Source: Gammaproteobacteria bacterium (GTDB lineage: Bacteria > Pseudomonadota > Gammaproteobacteria > GRL18). Taken from it: 6,436 nt of DNA. The stretch is from assembly GCA_013139395.1 (NCBI GenBank), contig WTAX01000272.1, positions 1 through 6,436 on the forward strand. The letters run 5' to 3'. Under the pieces are notes generated by a model, which was not told the DNA's origin, ran no database searches, and worked only from the letters and a program-made list of their open reading frames with translations. Of the stretch, positions 1-6,427 are shown piece by piece (within the stretch, counting starts at the first letter, position 1; every line of letters begins with the position of its first letter). The translations under genes and the position numbers were made by a program.

Positions 1-230
1 AAGTGGTTACAGCAGGTAGTTATGATGGTCAGGAGTTAAGCTGGGATATTAGAGCTGATCAAAAAAACTGGGAAAAATGGTTAAGTAAGGGTATTGGTAT
101 GGCTGGTATGGGCATGGCTGTGACTACCGGCAAAATGAAATTCAAAACGGGTGACTTTAAAGCAATGATTAAAGATCCTAGAATGGCTGGTCCATTTATC
201 AAAAGTTTTGAAGCGATGGGCAAGGTGTAA
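1..230 (+). CDS. SCP2-type sterol/lipid-binding domain protein, C-terminal fragment (5' end outside window)
   Basis: The reading frame is open from the window edge to a TAA at 228-230, giving about 75 visible residues. The GTG at 3-5 is probably an internal valine, not a start, because no ribosome binding site can be seen and the protein seems to begin mid-domain. The visible part resembles the C-terminal half of SCP2 sterol-binding domains: a beta strand (LSWDIRA), an aromatic helix (NWEKWLSKGIG), a methionine/glycine-rich hydrophobic stretch, then the 'GKMKFKTGDFKAMIK' segment that matches the family's 'GKlkikGd' strand, and a final helix. Such domains bind lipids or other hydrophobic ligands in the cytoplasm; the ligand here is unknown. 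A hairpin 23 bases after the stop suggests that this is the last gene of its transcript. The family call rests on remembered motif shape and is moderate; upstream sequence would settle it. Confidence 0.55.
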   Translation, partial: VVTAGSYDGQELSWDIRADQKNWEKWLSKGIGMAGMGMAVTTGKMKFKTGDFKAMIKDPRMAGPFIKSFEAMGKV

Positions 231-253
231 ATAACCTTTCTTATTGTCTGCAT

Positions 254-288
254 AAACAAGGAGTTACTTTTAAAGCAGCTTCTTGTTT
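254..288 (+). terminator. Hairpin downstream of the SCP2-like gene, possible terminator
   Basis: The arm at 254-265 (AAACAAGGAGTT) pairs with 277-288 (AGCTTCTTGTTT) over 12 pairs, two of them G-U wobbles, around an 11-base loop. It starts 23 bases after the stop codon at 230, where a terminator is expected. The 3' arm ends in TTGTTT but no long T-run follows, so a Rho-independent terminator is only moderately supported. The 5' arm shares 12 bases with the hairpin at 2355-2382. Confidence 0.45.
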
Positions 289-360
289 GTGAACATATCT
301 GACAGTTCATAAAATCATAGCGTTTAAAATCTTGCCCTGAAAAATCATAATACCTCACAA

Positions 361-394
361 ATTAATTATTATTGCAATATTATAATAAATTAAT
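361..394. repeat. AT-rich imperfect palindrome upstream of the helicase gene
   Basis: The arm at 361-372 is complementary to 382-394 over 12 pairs if A387 is bulged out, with a loop at 373-381. All pairs are A-T, so as RNA it would be a weak, temperature-sensitive stem. It overlaps a TATAAT (381-386), so it may simply be promoter DNA or a protein-binding site. Its position about 75-105 bases before a probable cold-shock helicase gene makes it worth noting, but no function can be assigned. Confidence 0.3.
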
Positions 395-398
395 ATAG

Positions 399-428
399 TT
401 GGATTGTTTAGTTAAAACAAAGTATAAT
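399..428 (+). promoter_or_regulatory. Candidate sigma70 promoter for the DEAD-box helicase gene
   Basis: A perfect -10 hexamer TATAAT lies at 423-428, with a weak -35 match TTGGAT at 399-404 and an 18-base spacer. Transcription would begin near 435 and give a leader of about 30 bases. A second TATAAT at 381-386 has no good -35 but would give a leader of about 75 bases. Long leaders are known for csdA/deaD mRNAs in enteric bacteria. The region is AT-rich, so chance matches are likely. Confidence 0.35.
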
Positions 429-454
429 GGTTGGTTTTCCTAATCCTGTCCTCC

Positions 455-458
455 GAGG
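455..458 (+). promoter_or_regulatory. Ribosome binding site deciding the helicase start
   Basis: GAGG at 455-458 lies 9 bases before the ATG at 468, a good distance for initiation. It is only 3 bases before the in-frame TTG at 462, which is too close. This favours ATG 468 over the longer TTG-TTG-ATG reading. Confidence 0.6.
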
Positions 459-467
459 CCTTTGTTG

Positions 468-2291
468 ATGTCATCCGATCCAAATTCCACTACTTTATCA
501 TTTGATTCACTTGATTTGTTACCTGCAATTTTGCAAGCAGTTAATGAATCAGGCTATACATCGCCTACTGAAATACAGGCGCAAAGTATTCCTCATTTAC
601 TTGCCGGCAAAGATATTATTGGTCAGGCGCAAACCGGGACAGGTAAAACCGCAGCATTTGCATTACCACTTTTGTGTAATATTGAGCTGAATTTAAAACG
701 CACACAGGTTTTGGTACTGGCACCAACGCGTGAATTGGCAATTCAGGTGGCAGAAGCATTTCAAACCTATGCAAAGCATCTTCCGAAAATTAATATTGTC
801 CCAGTTTATGGTGGTGCGCCATATAGTGAGCAGTTACGCGGCTTAAAAAAGGGCGCTCATATTGTTGTCGGAACTCCCGGACGAGTGATGGATCATATTC
901 GTAAGGGTTCATTAAATGTAGGAAATCTACAAACACTGGTATTAGATGAAGCAGATGAAATGCTTCGTATGGGCTTTATTGATGATGTCGAATGGGTGCT
1001 TGATCAAACGCCTGATTCACGTCAAATCGCTTTATTTTCTGCCACAATGCCTACTGTTATACGCCGCATTGCGCAAAAATACCTGGTTGAACCTGAACTG
1101 GTTAAAGTCGCATCAAAAACAGTGACAGCATCTACTATTAATCAACGTTTCTGGCGTGTTTATGGTGCCAGTAAACTGGATGCATTGACTCGTATTTTAG
1201 AGCTTGAAGATCATGACGCCATGCTGGTTTTTGTCAATACTAAAAATATGACTCTGGAACTGGCTGATCAATTACAAACAAGAGGTTTTGCCTGTGAGGC
1301 CTTAAATGGAGATATTCCTCAAAATAGCCGTGAACGTATTGTAGAACGTCTAAAGCGCGGACGTCTTGATGTCTTAATCGCTACGGATGTTGTCGCTCGT
1401 GGTCTTGACGTGCAGCGTATCAGTCATGTGGTAAATTATGATGCTCCACGTGATAATGAATCTTATGTTCATCGAATCGGTCGTACCGGACGTGCAGGTC
1501 GTTCAGGTGAAGCAATATTATTTGTTTCCAGACGTGAAACCCGTTTGTTAAAGTCATTGGAACGAACAACCAAGCAAGCTTTAACTGAAATGGAAATCCC
1601 TTCAGTCAAGAATATTAATGAGTTGCGTATTACTCGTTATAAGAAAACCATTTTGTCTACTATTGAAAAATTAAAAAATGGTAAGGACTATAATGTATTT
1701 AGTAAACTGATCACTGAACTTCATGAAAATGATGGCGCTGATATGGTTGATATTGCTGCTGCTTTGGCTCACATGTCTAATAATAATAAATCTTTCTTAT
1801 TAAACGAGTCAGAATTTAAGCATTTAAAAGAAAAGAAAAAATTTAACGAGTCTTTTGAAGATCGTGGTAGTCGCAGACAAAGAGGTGAGAGAAAGAAAAA
1901 AGCAATACCAGGAAGCCAGGCAACACCTTTAAAAGGTATGCCTGATGTTCAAATGAAACGTTTTCGCGTTGAAGTGGGCTATGATCATGGTGTTAAGCCT
2001 GGCAATATTGTGGGTGCTATTGCCAATGAAGCAGGTCTTGATAGTAAAATGATTGGCCAGATAGAAATTTTTGATGGTTATTCTGTGGTGGATTTACCAG
2101 ATGGTATGCCAAAAGATGTTTTTCAGGATCTGCAAAAAGCCTGGGTGTGTCAGCAGCAATTAAAAATTACCGAATTTTCCGGGGGATCTTTTAAGGATAA
2201 TCAAGTAAAGAAACCGGCAAGAAATAAAGCTGGTAAAGGTCGTAAAACAAATAACCGTGCACATCAGCAGAGTAAAAATAAATCAAGATAA
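468..2291 (+). CDS. deaD: DEAD-box ATP-dependent RNA helicase, CsdA/DeaD type
   Basis: This is a cytoplasmic ATP-dependent RNA helicase. The CsdA/DeaD group unwinds RNA duplexes and helps in large ribosomal subunit assembly and mRNA turnover, mainly in the cold. Counting from ATG 468 (607 residues), the helicase motifs are complete: Q motif with F12 and Q37; Walker A AQTGTGKT at 54-61; PTREL at 86-90; TPGR at 136-139; the DEAD box at 160-163; SAT at 191-193; ATDVVARGLDV at 305-315; and HRIGRTGRAGR at 335-345. After a charged linker (about 450-490), residues 496-569 match the DbpA-like RNA-binding domain, and the last ~38 residues are a basic, disordered-looking tail. Length is close to E. coli CsdA (629). 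A TTG two codons upstream is in frame, but GAGG at 455-458 fits the ATG better. DeaD/CsdA is preferred over DbpA or RhlE because of the length, linker and tail. It stands alone, with its own promoter region and a hairpin after the stop. Confidence 0.95.
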   Translation: MSSDPNSTTLSFDSLDLLPAILQAVNESGYTSPTEIQAQSIPHLLAGKDIIGQAQTGTGKTAAFALPLLCNIELNLKRTQVLVLAPTRELAIQVAEAFQTYAKHLPKINIVPVYGGAPYSEQLRGLKKGAHIVVGTPGRVMDHIRKGSLNVGNLQTLVLDEADEMLRMGFIDDVEWVLDQTPDSRQIALFSATMPTVIRRIAQKYLVEPELVKVASKTVTASTINQRFWRVYGASKLDALTRILELEDHDAMLVFVNTKNMTLELADQLQTRGFACEALNGDIPQNSRERIVERLKRGRLDVLIATDVVARGLDVQRISHVVNYDAPRDNESYVHRIGRTGRAGRSGEAILFVSRRETRLLKSLERTTKQALTEMEIPSVKNINELRITRYKKTILSTIEKLKNGKDYNVFSKLITELHENDGADMVDIAAALAHMSNNNKSFLLNESEFKHLKEKKKFNESFEDRGSRRQRGERKKKAIPGSQATPLKGMPDVQMKRFRVEVGYDHGVKPGNIVGAIANEAGLDSKMIGQIEIFDGYSVVDLPDGMPKDVFQDLQKAWVCQQQLKITEFSGGSFKDNQVKKPARNKAGKGRKTNNRAHQQSKNKSR

Positions 2292-2300
2292 CACCTCTCA

Positions 2301-2328
2301 AAAGCTCTTTCTTTATGGAAAGAGCTTT
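2301..2328. terminator. Strong hairpin after the helicase gene, likely (bidirectional) terminator
   Basis: AAAGCTCTTTC at 2301-2311 and GAAAGAGCTTT at 2318-2328 form a perfect 11-pair stem with a 6-base loop, starting 10 bases after the helicase stop. In the plus direction the stem ends in TTT, then GCTGATGACTTCTTTT, so the T-run is broken. In the minus direction the stem is followed by one more T, giving TTTT. It could stop transcription from both converging genes. Confidence 0.7.
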
Positions 2329-2354
2329 GCTGATGACTTCTTTTAAACAAAGAG

Positions 2355-2382
2355 TTAAACAAGGAGTAAACTCCTTGTTTAA
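2355..2382. terminator. Perfect hairpin overlapping the stop codon of the minus-strand small gene
   Basis: TTAAACAAGGAGT at 2355-2367 and ACTCCTTGTTTAA at 2370-2382 are exact reverse complements (13 bases, 2-base centre; in practice 12 pairs with a 4-base loop). The minus-strand gene's TAA stop (2381-2379) lies inside the stem. A six-base A-run follows on the plus strand, so in the minus direction U's precede the stem and no clear U-run follows it. It may therefore act as a 3' stability stem, or pause transcription together with the hairpin at 2301-2328, and is not a textbook terminator by itself. Confidence 0.5.
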
Positions 2383-2714
2383 AAAATATCATCATCATCA
2401 TCCGATAGAATTGACTGGATGTGCTCTTTTCTGATCTTCTTTCTTTTTAGCAGCTTATATTGAGCAGCCTCCGGAAGATCTGTTAATAGTAGAATATGTT
2501 TATCCAGTAGAACATCAATTAAATCTTCAAGTACACGAATAAATTCTGCATCAGATTGACTCAGAAGATGATTAGTGTATTCGCTATAATCTTCACTTTC
2601 TAAGAATTCAATAATTTCTTTATTGTTGACCGACAATTCTTCTTGTGCATCTTCTTGTTTTTCACAAAAGATACCGATAATTTGCTTGTTATTGTCTCTT
2701 TTTATAAAAGGCAC
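2379..2714 (-). CDS. Small conserved acidic protein, resembles 'tryptophan synthase subunit beta-like' family; function unknown
   Basis: This gene encodes 111 residues starting at a GTG (2714-2712), chosen because AGGAG (minus strand, 2728-2724) lies 9 bases upstream. The product is soluble, with no signal peptide or membrane segment. The N-terminus (PFIKRDNNKQIIGIF) looks like a short beta hairpin. Residues about 55-92 form a helical core that includes FIRVLEDLIDVLLDKH and LTDLPEAAQYKLLKRKK. From memory, this 'RVLEDLIDLLI...FTDLPEAAQ.KLL.R' pattern is typical of short gammaproteobacterial proteins often labelled 'tryptophan synthase subunit beta'. It has none of that enzyme's PLP-binding lysine or glycine-rich motifs and is about a quarter of its size, so no enzymatic role should be assumed. 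The tail is unusual: five aspartates from a GAT repeat, then IF. The gene is convergent with the helicase gene and divergent from the secretion operon. It is probably a real gene; its function is unknown. Confidence 0.8.
   Translation of the reverse strand: MPFIKRDNNKQIIGIFCEKQEDAQEELSVNNKEIIEFLESEDYSEYTNHLLSQSDAEFIRVLEDLIDVLLDKHILLLTDLPEAAQYKLLKRKKIRKEHIQSILSDDDDDIF
2388..2402. repeat. Trinucleotide repeat (ATC)5 / (GAT)5 inside the small gene
   Basis: Five exact ATC units on the plus strand read as five GAT (Asp) codons on the minus strand, near the C-terminus of the small gene and a few bases before its stop. Changes in unit number would alter the tail length without shifting frame. The run is short, so it may just be a low-complexity acidic tail. 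Confidence 0.8.
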
Positions 2715-2723
2715 AAAAAATTA

Positions 2724-2728
2724 CTCCT
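2724..2728 (-). promoter_or_regulatory. Ribosome binding site of the small minus-strand gene
   Basis: The minus strand reads AGGAG at 2728-2724, separated by 9 mostly T/A bases from the GTG at 2714. This strong site supports the GTG as the true start and supports the gene being real. Confidence 0.7.
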
Positions 2729-2745
2729 AAATACTATTTTGCTGC

Positions 2746-2773
2746 TTGTATTTTTCAATATAGCATATAGAAT
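2746..2773 (+). promoter_or_regulatory. Candidate promoter of the type I secretion operon
   Basis: TTGTAT at 2746-2751 and TAGAAT at 2768-2773 are spaced by 16 bases. The -10 matches the consensus at five of six positions and the -35 at three. Transcription would start near 2780, leaving about 38 bases of leader. The same 100-base region must also hold the promoter of the divergent minus-strand gene, for which I see no clear pair of hexamers. AT-rich background makes this tentative. Confidence 0.35.
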
Positions 2774-2817
2774 TGAAATGATTACCTATTTTTAGGTTTT
2801 ATTTTATTAGTGGACTT

Positions 2818-5022
2818 ATGACAAAAAAATTTACTGCAACACTATCCGATCTTGCCAGTGGTACTTATAAGGATCCTGATACTCAGGTTTATTGTGATAA
2901 GTGCTTAGATGATCCGCTGTTAGAATGTTTGCTTATTATCACTAAATTGCACAACAGCCCAAGAACAGTTGATGAACTGGTTGCAGGCCTACCCCTTGTT
3001 AATAATAAATTAACACCTGAATTATTTATTAGAGCAACGAAGCGAGCAGATTTAGACAGCAAAATTGTTTATCGACCTATTAAGCGGATCCCGACTTTAG
3101 TATTACCTGTCATTTTAGTTTTGAAAGATAACCAGGCATGTATTCTTGAACAAATTAATTTACAAACTAATCAAGCCAAAATTATTCAACCTATTGCCGA
3201 TGAGCATACCAGTTTATTGATTTCTATTGATGAATTATCTGAAAAATATTCCGGTTATGCTTTTTTTATCACAGAAGAATTTCAATTTGATTCACGCTCC
3301 CCTGAAGTTTTATTAACACATAAAAAACACTGGTTTTGGGGAACCATCTGGAATTCAGCTGGTATCTATCGCGATGTTTTATTTGCCTCATTTTTTATCA
3401 ATCTTTTTGTTATAGCCAGCCCCCTTTTTGTCATGAATATTTATGACAGGGTGGTCCCCAATAATGCGATTGAAACTTTATGGGTTATGGCTGCGGGGGT
3501 TAGTCTGGTATTTTTCTTTGATTTTATTTTAAAAATTGTGCGTGGACATCATTTAGAAACAGCGGGTAAAAAAGCTGATATTATTCTTTCAGCATTAATC
3601 TTTGAAAAAGTGATGTCTTTAAAAATGGAAGTGATGCCTGAATCTGTTGGTGCTTTTTCCAGTAACTTAAAGGAATTTGACTCGGTTCGTAATTTTTTGA
3701 CGTCGGTCACTATGACAACATTCATTGATTTTCCCTTTTTTATTTTGTTCTTAATGACCATCTCATATATTGCAGGTCAGCTGGTTTTAATACCTGTTGC
3801 TGCTGTCGTTATTATCCTGGTTTATGGTTTCCTTGTTCATTTTCCTTTAAAAAAGCTAGTGGAAAGTACCTACCGTGCTAATTCTCAAAAAAACGCCACA
3901 CTAATTGAAAGCCTTAGCAGTGTTGAAACGATTAAATCATTCAATGCAGAAGGTATGATACAAAGGCGCTGGGAACAGGCGGGCGGCTTTATCGCAAAGC
4001 AGGGTGTTAAAGCACGTACTCTTTCTAATTCAATTAATTATGTGTCGGCATTTATTCAACAGATGGCTATGGTGGCAACGATAATTTTTGGTGTTTATTT
4101 AATTGCTGAAAATGAACTGACGATGGGGGCGCTTATTGCTACTGTGATGCTGTCTTCCAGAGCGATACAGCCTATGGCACAGGTGGCAAATCTAACGGCT
4201 AATTATCAGCAAACTAAAACCGCGCTGTCTTCACTTAATGACATCATGTTAATGCCAGTGGAACGCGATGAAAAAAAATCATATGTTCACCGAGCTACTT
4301 TCAAAGGTGGACTTGAATTTAAAAATGTGAGTTTTAGTTATCCTGGACAGGAAGATAAGGCACTTTCAAATATTTCTCTAACAATTAATCCGGGAGAAAA
4401 AGTAGCATTTATTGGACGTATTGGATCTGGAAAAACCACTCTTGAAAAACTGATTATGGGGCTTTATTCTCCCACTGAAGGTTCGGTTAAAATTGATGAT
4501 TTGGATCTTAATCAAATCGATCCGGCAAACTTAAGACGTAACATTGGTTATGTGCCTCAGGATATTGATCTGTTTCATGGCACGGTCAGGGAAAACATTG
4601 CACTTAAAGCGCCTTTTATTCCAGGTGCTGAAATAATACGAGTTGCAGATATTGCGGGTGTTAATCATTTTGTTAATAAACATCCTGCTGGTTTTGATAT
4701 GAAAGTTGGCGAAAGAGGTAATGGCTTATCAGGTGGTCAACGCCAAAGTGTTGCCATTGCACGCTCTTTAATCATGTCACCGCCTATTCTTTTAATGGAT
4801 GAACCTAGTAATGCCATGGACAATGCAACGGAAGCTGAGTTTTTAGCAAAGTTAAAATCAGAAATTTCAGACAGGACTTTTGTCTTAGTTACTCATCGTG
4901 CTTCATTATTAAAATTAGTAGATAGAATTGTAGTTGTTGAACAGGGTGCTGTTGTTGCTGATGGTCCTAAAGAACAAGTTCTTGATGCTTTGAAGCAAGG
5001 TAAAATCAATGTCAGACAATAA
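2818..5022 (+). CDS. lapB: Type I secretion system permease/ATPase, LapB/LssB-like
   Basis: This is an inner-membrane ABC exporter that powers one-step export of proteins from the cytoplasm to the outside, together with a HlyD-type adaptor and a TolC-type channel. Of 734 residues, about 30-160 form a C39-peptidase-like domain. By eye, P33 sits where the catalytic cysteine would be, and the histidine region reads NQACILEQ (105-112) without His, so it should bind substrate and not cleave it. Membrane segments lie near 187-207, 221-239, two within 302-337, and about 408-429, with a possible further one near 436-452. The nucleotide-binding domain is intact: Walker A GRIGSGKTT at 533-541 (K539), Q-loop Q581, LSGGQ at 637-641, Walker B ILLMDE at 657-662 (E662), and H693. 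Length and motifs fit the LapB/LssB/RtxB-type group that exports large RTX adhesins. No in-frame start exists between the stop at 2779 and ATG 2818, but the ribosome site is weak (TGGA, 3 bases away). The downstream adaptor gene overlaps it. The symbol is by resemblance; the substrate is unknown. Confidence 0.9.
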   Translation: MTKKFTATLSDLASGTYKDPDTQVYCDKCLDDPLLECLLIITKLHNSPRTVDELVAGLPLVNNKLTPELFIRATKRADLDSKIVYRPIKRIPTLVLPVILVLKDNQACILEQINLQTNQAKIIQPIADEHTSLLISIDELSEKYSGYAFFITEEFQFDSRSPEVLLTHKKHWFWGTIWNSAGIYRDVLFASFFINLFVIASPLFVMNIYDRVVPNNAIETLWVMAAGVSLVFFFDFILKIVRGHHLETAGKKADIILSALIFEKVMSLKMEVMPESVGAFSSNLKEFDSVRNFLTSVTMTTFIDFPFFILFLMTISYIAGQLVLIPVAAVVIILVYGFLVHFPLKKLVESTYRANSQKNATLIESLSSVETIKSFNAEGMIQRRWEQAGGFIAKQGVKARTLSNSINYVSAFIQQMAMVATIIFGVYLIAENELTMGALIATVMLSSRAIQPMAQVANLTANYQQTKTALSSLNDIMLMPVERDEKKSYVHRATFKGGLEFKNVSFSYPGQEDKALSNISLTINPGEKVAFIGRIGSGKTTLEKLIMGLYSPTEGSVKIDDLDLNQIDPANLRRNIGYVPQDIDLFHGTVRENIALKAPFIPGAEIIRVADIAGVNHFVNKHPAGFDMKVGERGNGLSGGQRQSVAIARSLIMSPPILLMDEPSNAMDNATEAEFLAKLKSEISDRTFVLVTHRASLLKLVDRIVVVEQGAVVADGPKEQVLDALKQGKINVRQ
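4997..5000 (+). promoter_or_regulatory. Ribosome binding site of the adaptor gene, inside the ATPase gene
   Basis: AAGG at 4997-5000 is 8 bases before the ATG at 5009 and lies within the last codons of the ATPase gene. It supports this start and suggests translational coupling of the two secretion proteins. Confidence 0.55.
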
Positions 5023-6427
5023 TTATTCTGAATCACTTAAGCAGAAAAATGCTGCAAAAGAGGTTGAGCCGACCATAGAAAAACAAGAGCCTGGACATTC
5101 GAATTTTGGACTTGAAGCAGATGATCTGGACTTTATTCGCAGTACCAGTGCTGCGATGTTAGAGCAGACTCCTAAACGTTCACGTTTTATATTGTATTTA
5201 ATTGCCTTTATGATGTTGGCCTTGTTGTATTGGGCTAATAATGCGCCTTTAGATGAAATTGCACGTAGTGAAGGCAAAGTGATCCCCTCGCATGAGGTGC
5301 AAATTGTACAGAATCTTGAGGGTGGAATTGTTACTGAAATTCTTATTCAAGAAGGAGACAGGGTGGAAAAAGGTCAGGTATTGTTAAAAATTGATGATAC
5401 CAATTTTGCATCTTCTTTTATGGAAAGTCGACTTCGTTACCTTGAATTAATTGCCAAGGCCGCTCGTCTGACAGCTGAAGCACAAATGCAGGAAAAATTT
5501 CAAATTCCGGATATTGTTCATAAAGAAGCCCCTGATTTGGTAAAAAATGAACAGGCATTGTTTAAAGCGCATAATAGAAGACTACAAAGCAAACGAAATA
5601 TCCTAAAAAATCAGGTTGAACAGAATGAGCAGGAAGTAAAAGAAGCTGAATCAAAACTACAACAAATAAAGCGTAGTTATGCTCTTGCCCTGAAGGAGCT
5701 AAAGATCATAAAACCACTGTTTAAAGCTGGTGCGGTTTCAGAAGTCGATCTCATTAAAAGAGAGCGTCAGGTCAATGAATTGCGAGGTGAGCTTGATTCA
5801 GTCAAGTTATCCATACCCAGACTTAAATCATCGATGCAAGAATCCTATAATAAAATTGAAGAACTTATTATTCGTTCTCAAAGTGATGCCAGGGAAGAAC
5901 TGAATGAAGTCTCTGCAGAAATTCCACGTATTTTAGAGTCAATTGATACCTTACAGGATAAAGTACATCGTACTCATGTCCGCTCCCCGGTAAAAGGAAC
6001 TATTAAACAATTACTGGTAAATACAATTAATGGTGTGGTTCAGCCGGGTATGAATTTGGTAGAAATTGTTCCCTTAGATGATGTGTTGATTATTGAAACT
6101 AAAGTGAGGCCATCAGATATAGCCTATCTCTATCCAGGACTTAAGGCCATTGTTAAGTTCACAGCCTATGATTTTGCAATTTATGGTGGCCTGGAAGCTG
6201 AGGTGATTCAAATCAGTGCTGACTCTATAACAGATGATAAGGAAGAAAGTTATTATTTGGTTAAAGTTCAAACCTTAAAAACTTATTTAGGTGATACGGA
6301 AAATTCCTTGCCGATTATTGCCGGCATGGTTGCTCAGGTTGATATTCTAACCGGTAAGAAAACAGTTATGGATTATTTGTTGAAGCCAATATTAAAAGCC
6401 AAACAAAAAGCACTTAGTGAGAAATAA
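5009..6427 (+). CDS. lapC: Type I secretion periplasmic adaptor (membrane fusion protein), HlyD/LapC-like
   Basis: This membrane-fusion subunit links the inner-membrane ATPase to an outer-membrane TolC-type channel across the periplasm. The 472-residue protein has a cytoplasmic, charged N-terminus (1-57), one membrane anchor (about 58-76) and then periplasmic domains. These are a first lipoyl half-motif (about 95-130, with QNLEGGIVTEILIQEGDRV), a long alpha-helical hairpin rich in E/K/Q (about 180-318, coiled coil expected), the second lipoyl half (about 321-355, with VRSPVKGTI), and a beta-barrel region (about 357-450). It ends with the segment IIAGMVAQVDILTGKKTV (435-453), which resembles the HlyD-family C-terminal signature. 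Length is usual for type I secretion adaptors. Its start overlaps the ATPase gene by 14 bases and has AAGG 8 bases upstream, so the two are co-transcribed and probably coupled. The ORF is complete. LapC is the best guess because of the LapB-like partner; HlyD, RtxD or PrtE-type names are alternatives. Confidence 0.92.
   Translation: MSDNNYSESLKQKNAAKEVEPTIEKQEPGHSNFGLEADDLDFIRSTSAAMLEQTPKRSRFILYLIAFMMLALLYWANNAPLDEIARSEGKVIPSHEVQIVQNLEGGIVTEILIQEGDRVEKGQVLLKIDDTNFASSFMESRLRYLELIAKAARLTAEAQMQEKFQIPDIVHKEAPDLVKNEQALFKAHNRRLQSKRNILKNQVEQNEQEVKEAESKLQQIKRSYALALKELKIIKPLFKAGAVSEVDLIKRERQVNELRGELDSVKLSIPRLKSSMQESYNKIEELIIRSQSDAREELNEVSAEIPRILESIDTLQDKVHRTHVRSPVKGTIKQLLVNTINGVVQPGMNLVEIVPLDDVLIIETKVRPSDIAYLYPGLKAIVKFTAYDFAIYGGLEAEVIQISADSITDDKEESYYLVKVQTLKTYLGDTENSLPIIAGMVAQVDILTGKKTVMDYLLKPILKAKQKALSEK

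Noticed and set aside
59..358. Minus-strand open frame of 99 codons
   Set aside because: It lies mostly antisense to the SCP2-like gene, then runs into intergenic DNA; the product has no recognisable domain and a base-composition-driven sequence.
462..467. TTG start two codons upstream of the helicase ATG
   Set aside because: The ribosome site GAGG (455-458) would be only 3 bases away; ATG 468 has a 9-base gap.
502..690. Plus-strand 62-codon frame within the helicase gene
   Set aside because: It is an out-of-frame shadow over the helicase Q motif and Walker A, which are clearly coded in the other frame.
2379..2714. Antitoxin or anti-restriction protein, because of small size and acidity
   Set aside because: There is no adjacent toxin-like gene; the neighbour on each side is divergent or convergent, and the core motif instead recalls the small conserved gammaproteobacterial family.
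3549..3761. Minus-strand 70-codon frame opposite the ATPase gene
   Set aside because: It is antisense to membrane-segment coding sequence; no independent support was found.
2818..5022. Bacteriocin/microcin exporter with an active leader peptidase
   Set aside because: The C39-like domain lacks the catalytic cysteine and histidine by eye, and no small double-glycine leader peptide gene is seen nearby.
5023..5277. Minus-strand 84-codon frame opposite the adaptor gene
   Set aside because: It is antisense to the adaptor N-terminus and membrane anchor, and no family resemblance was seen.
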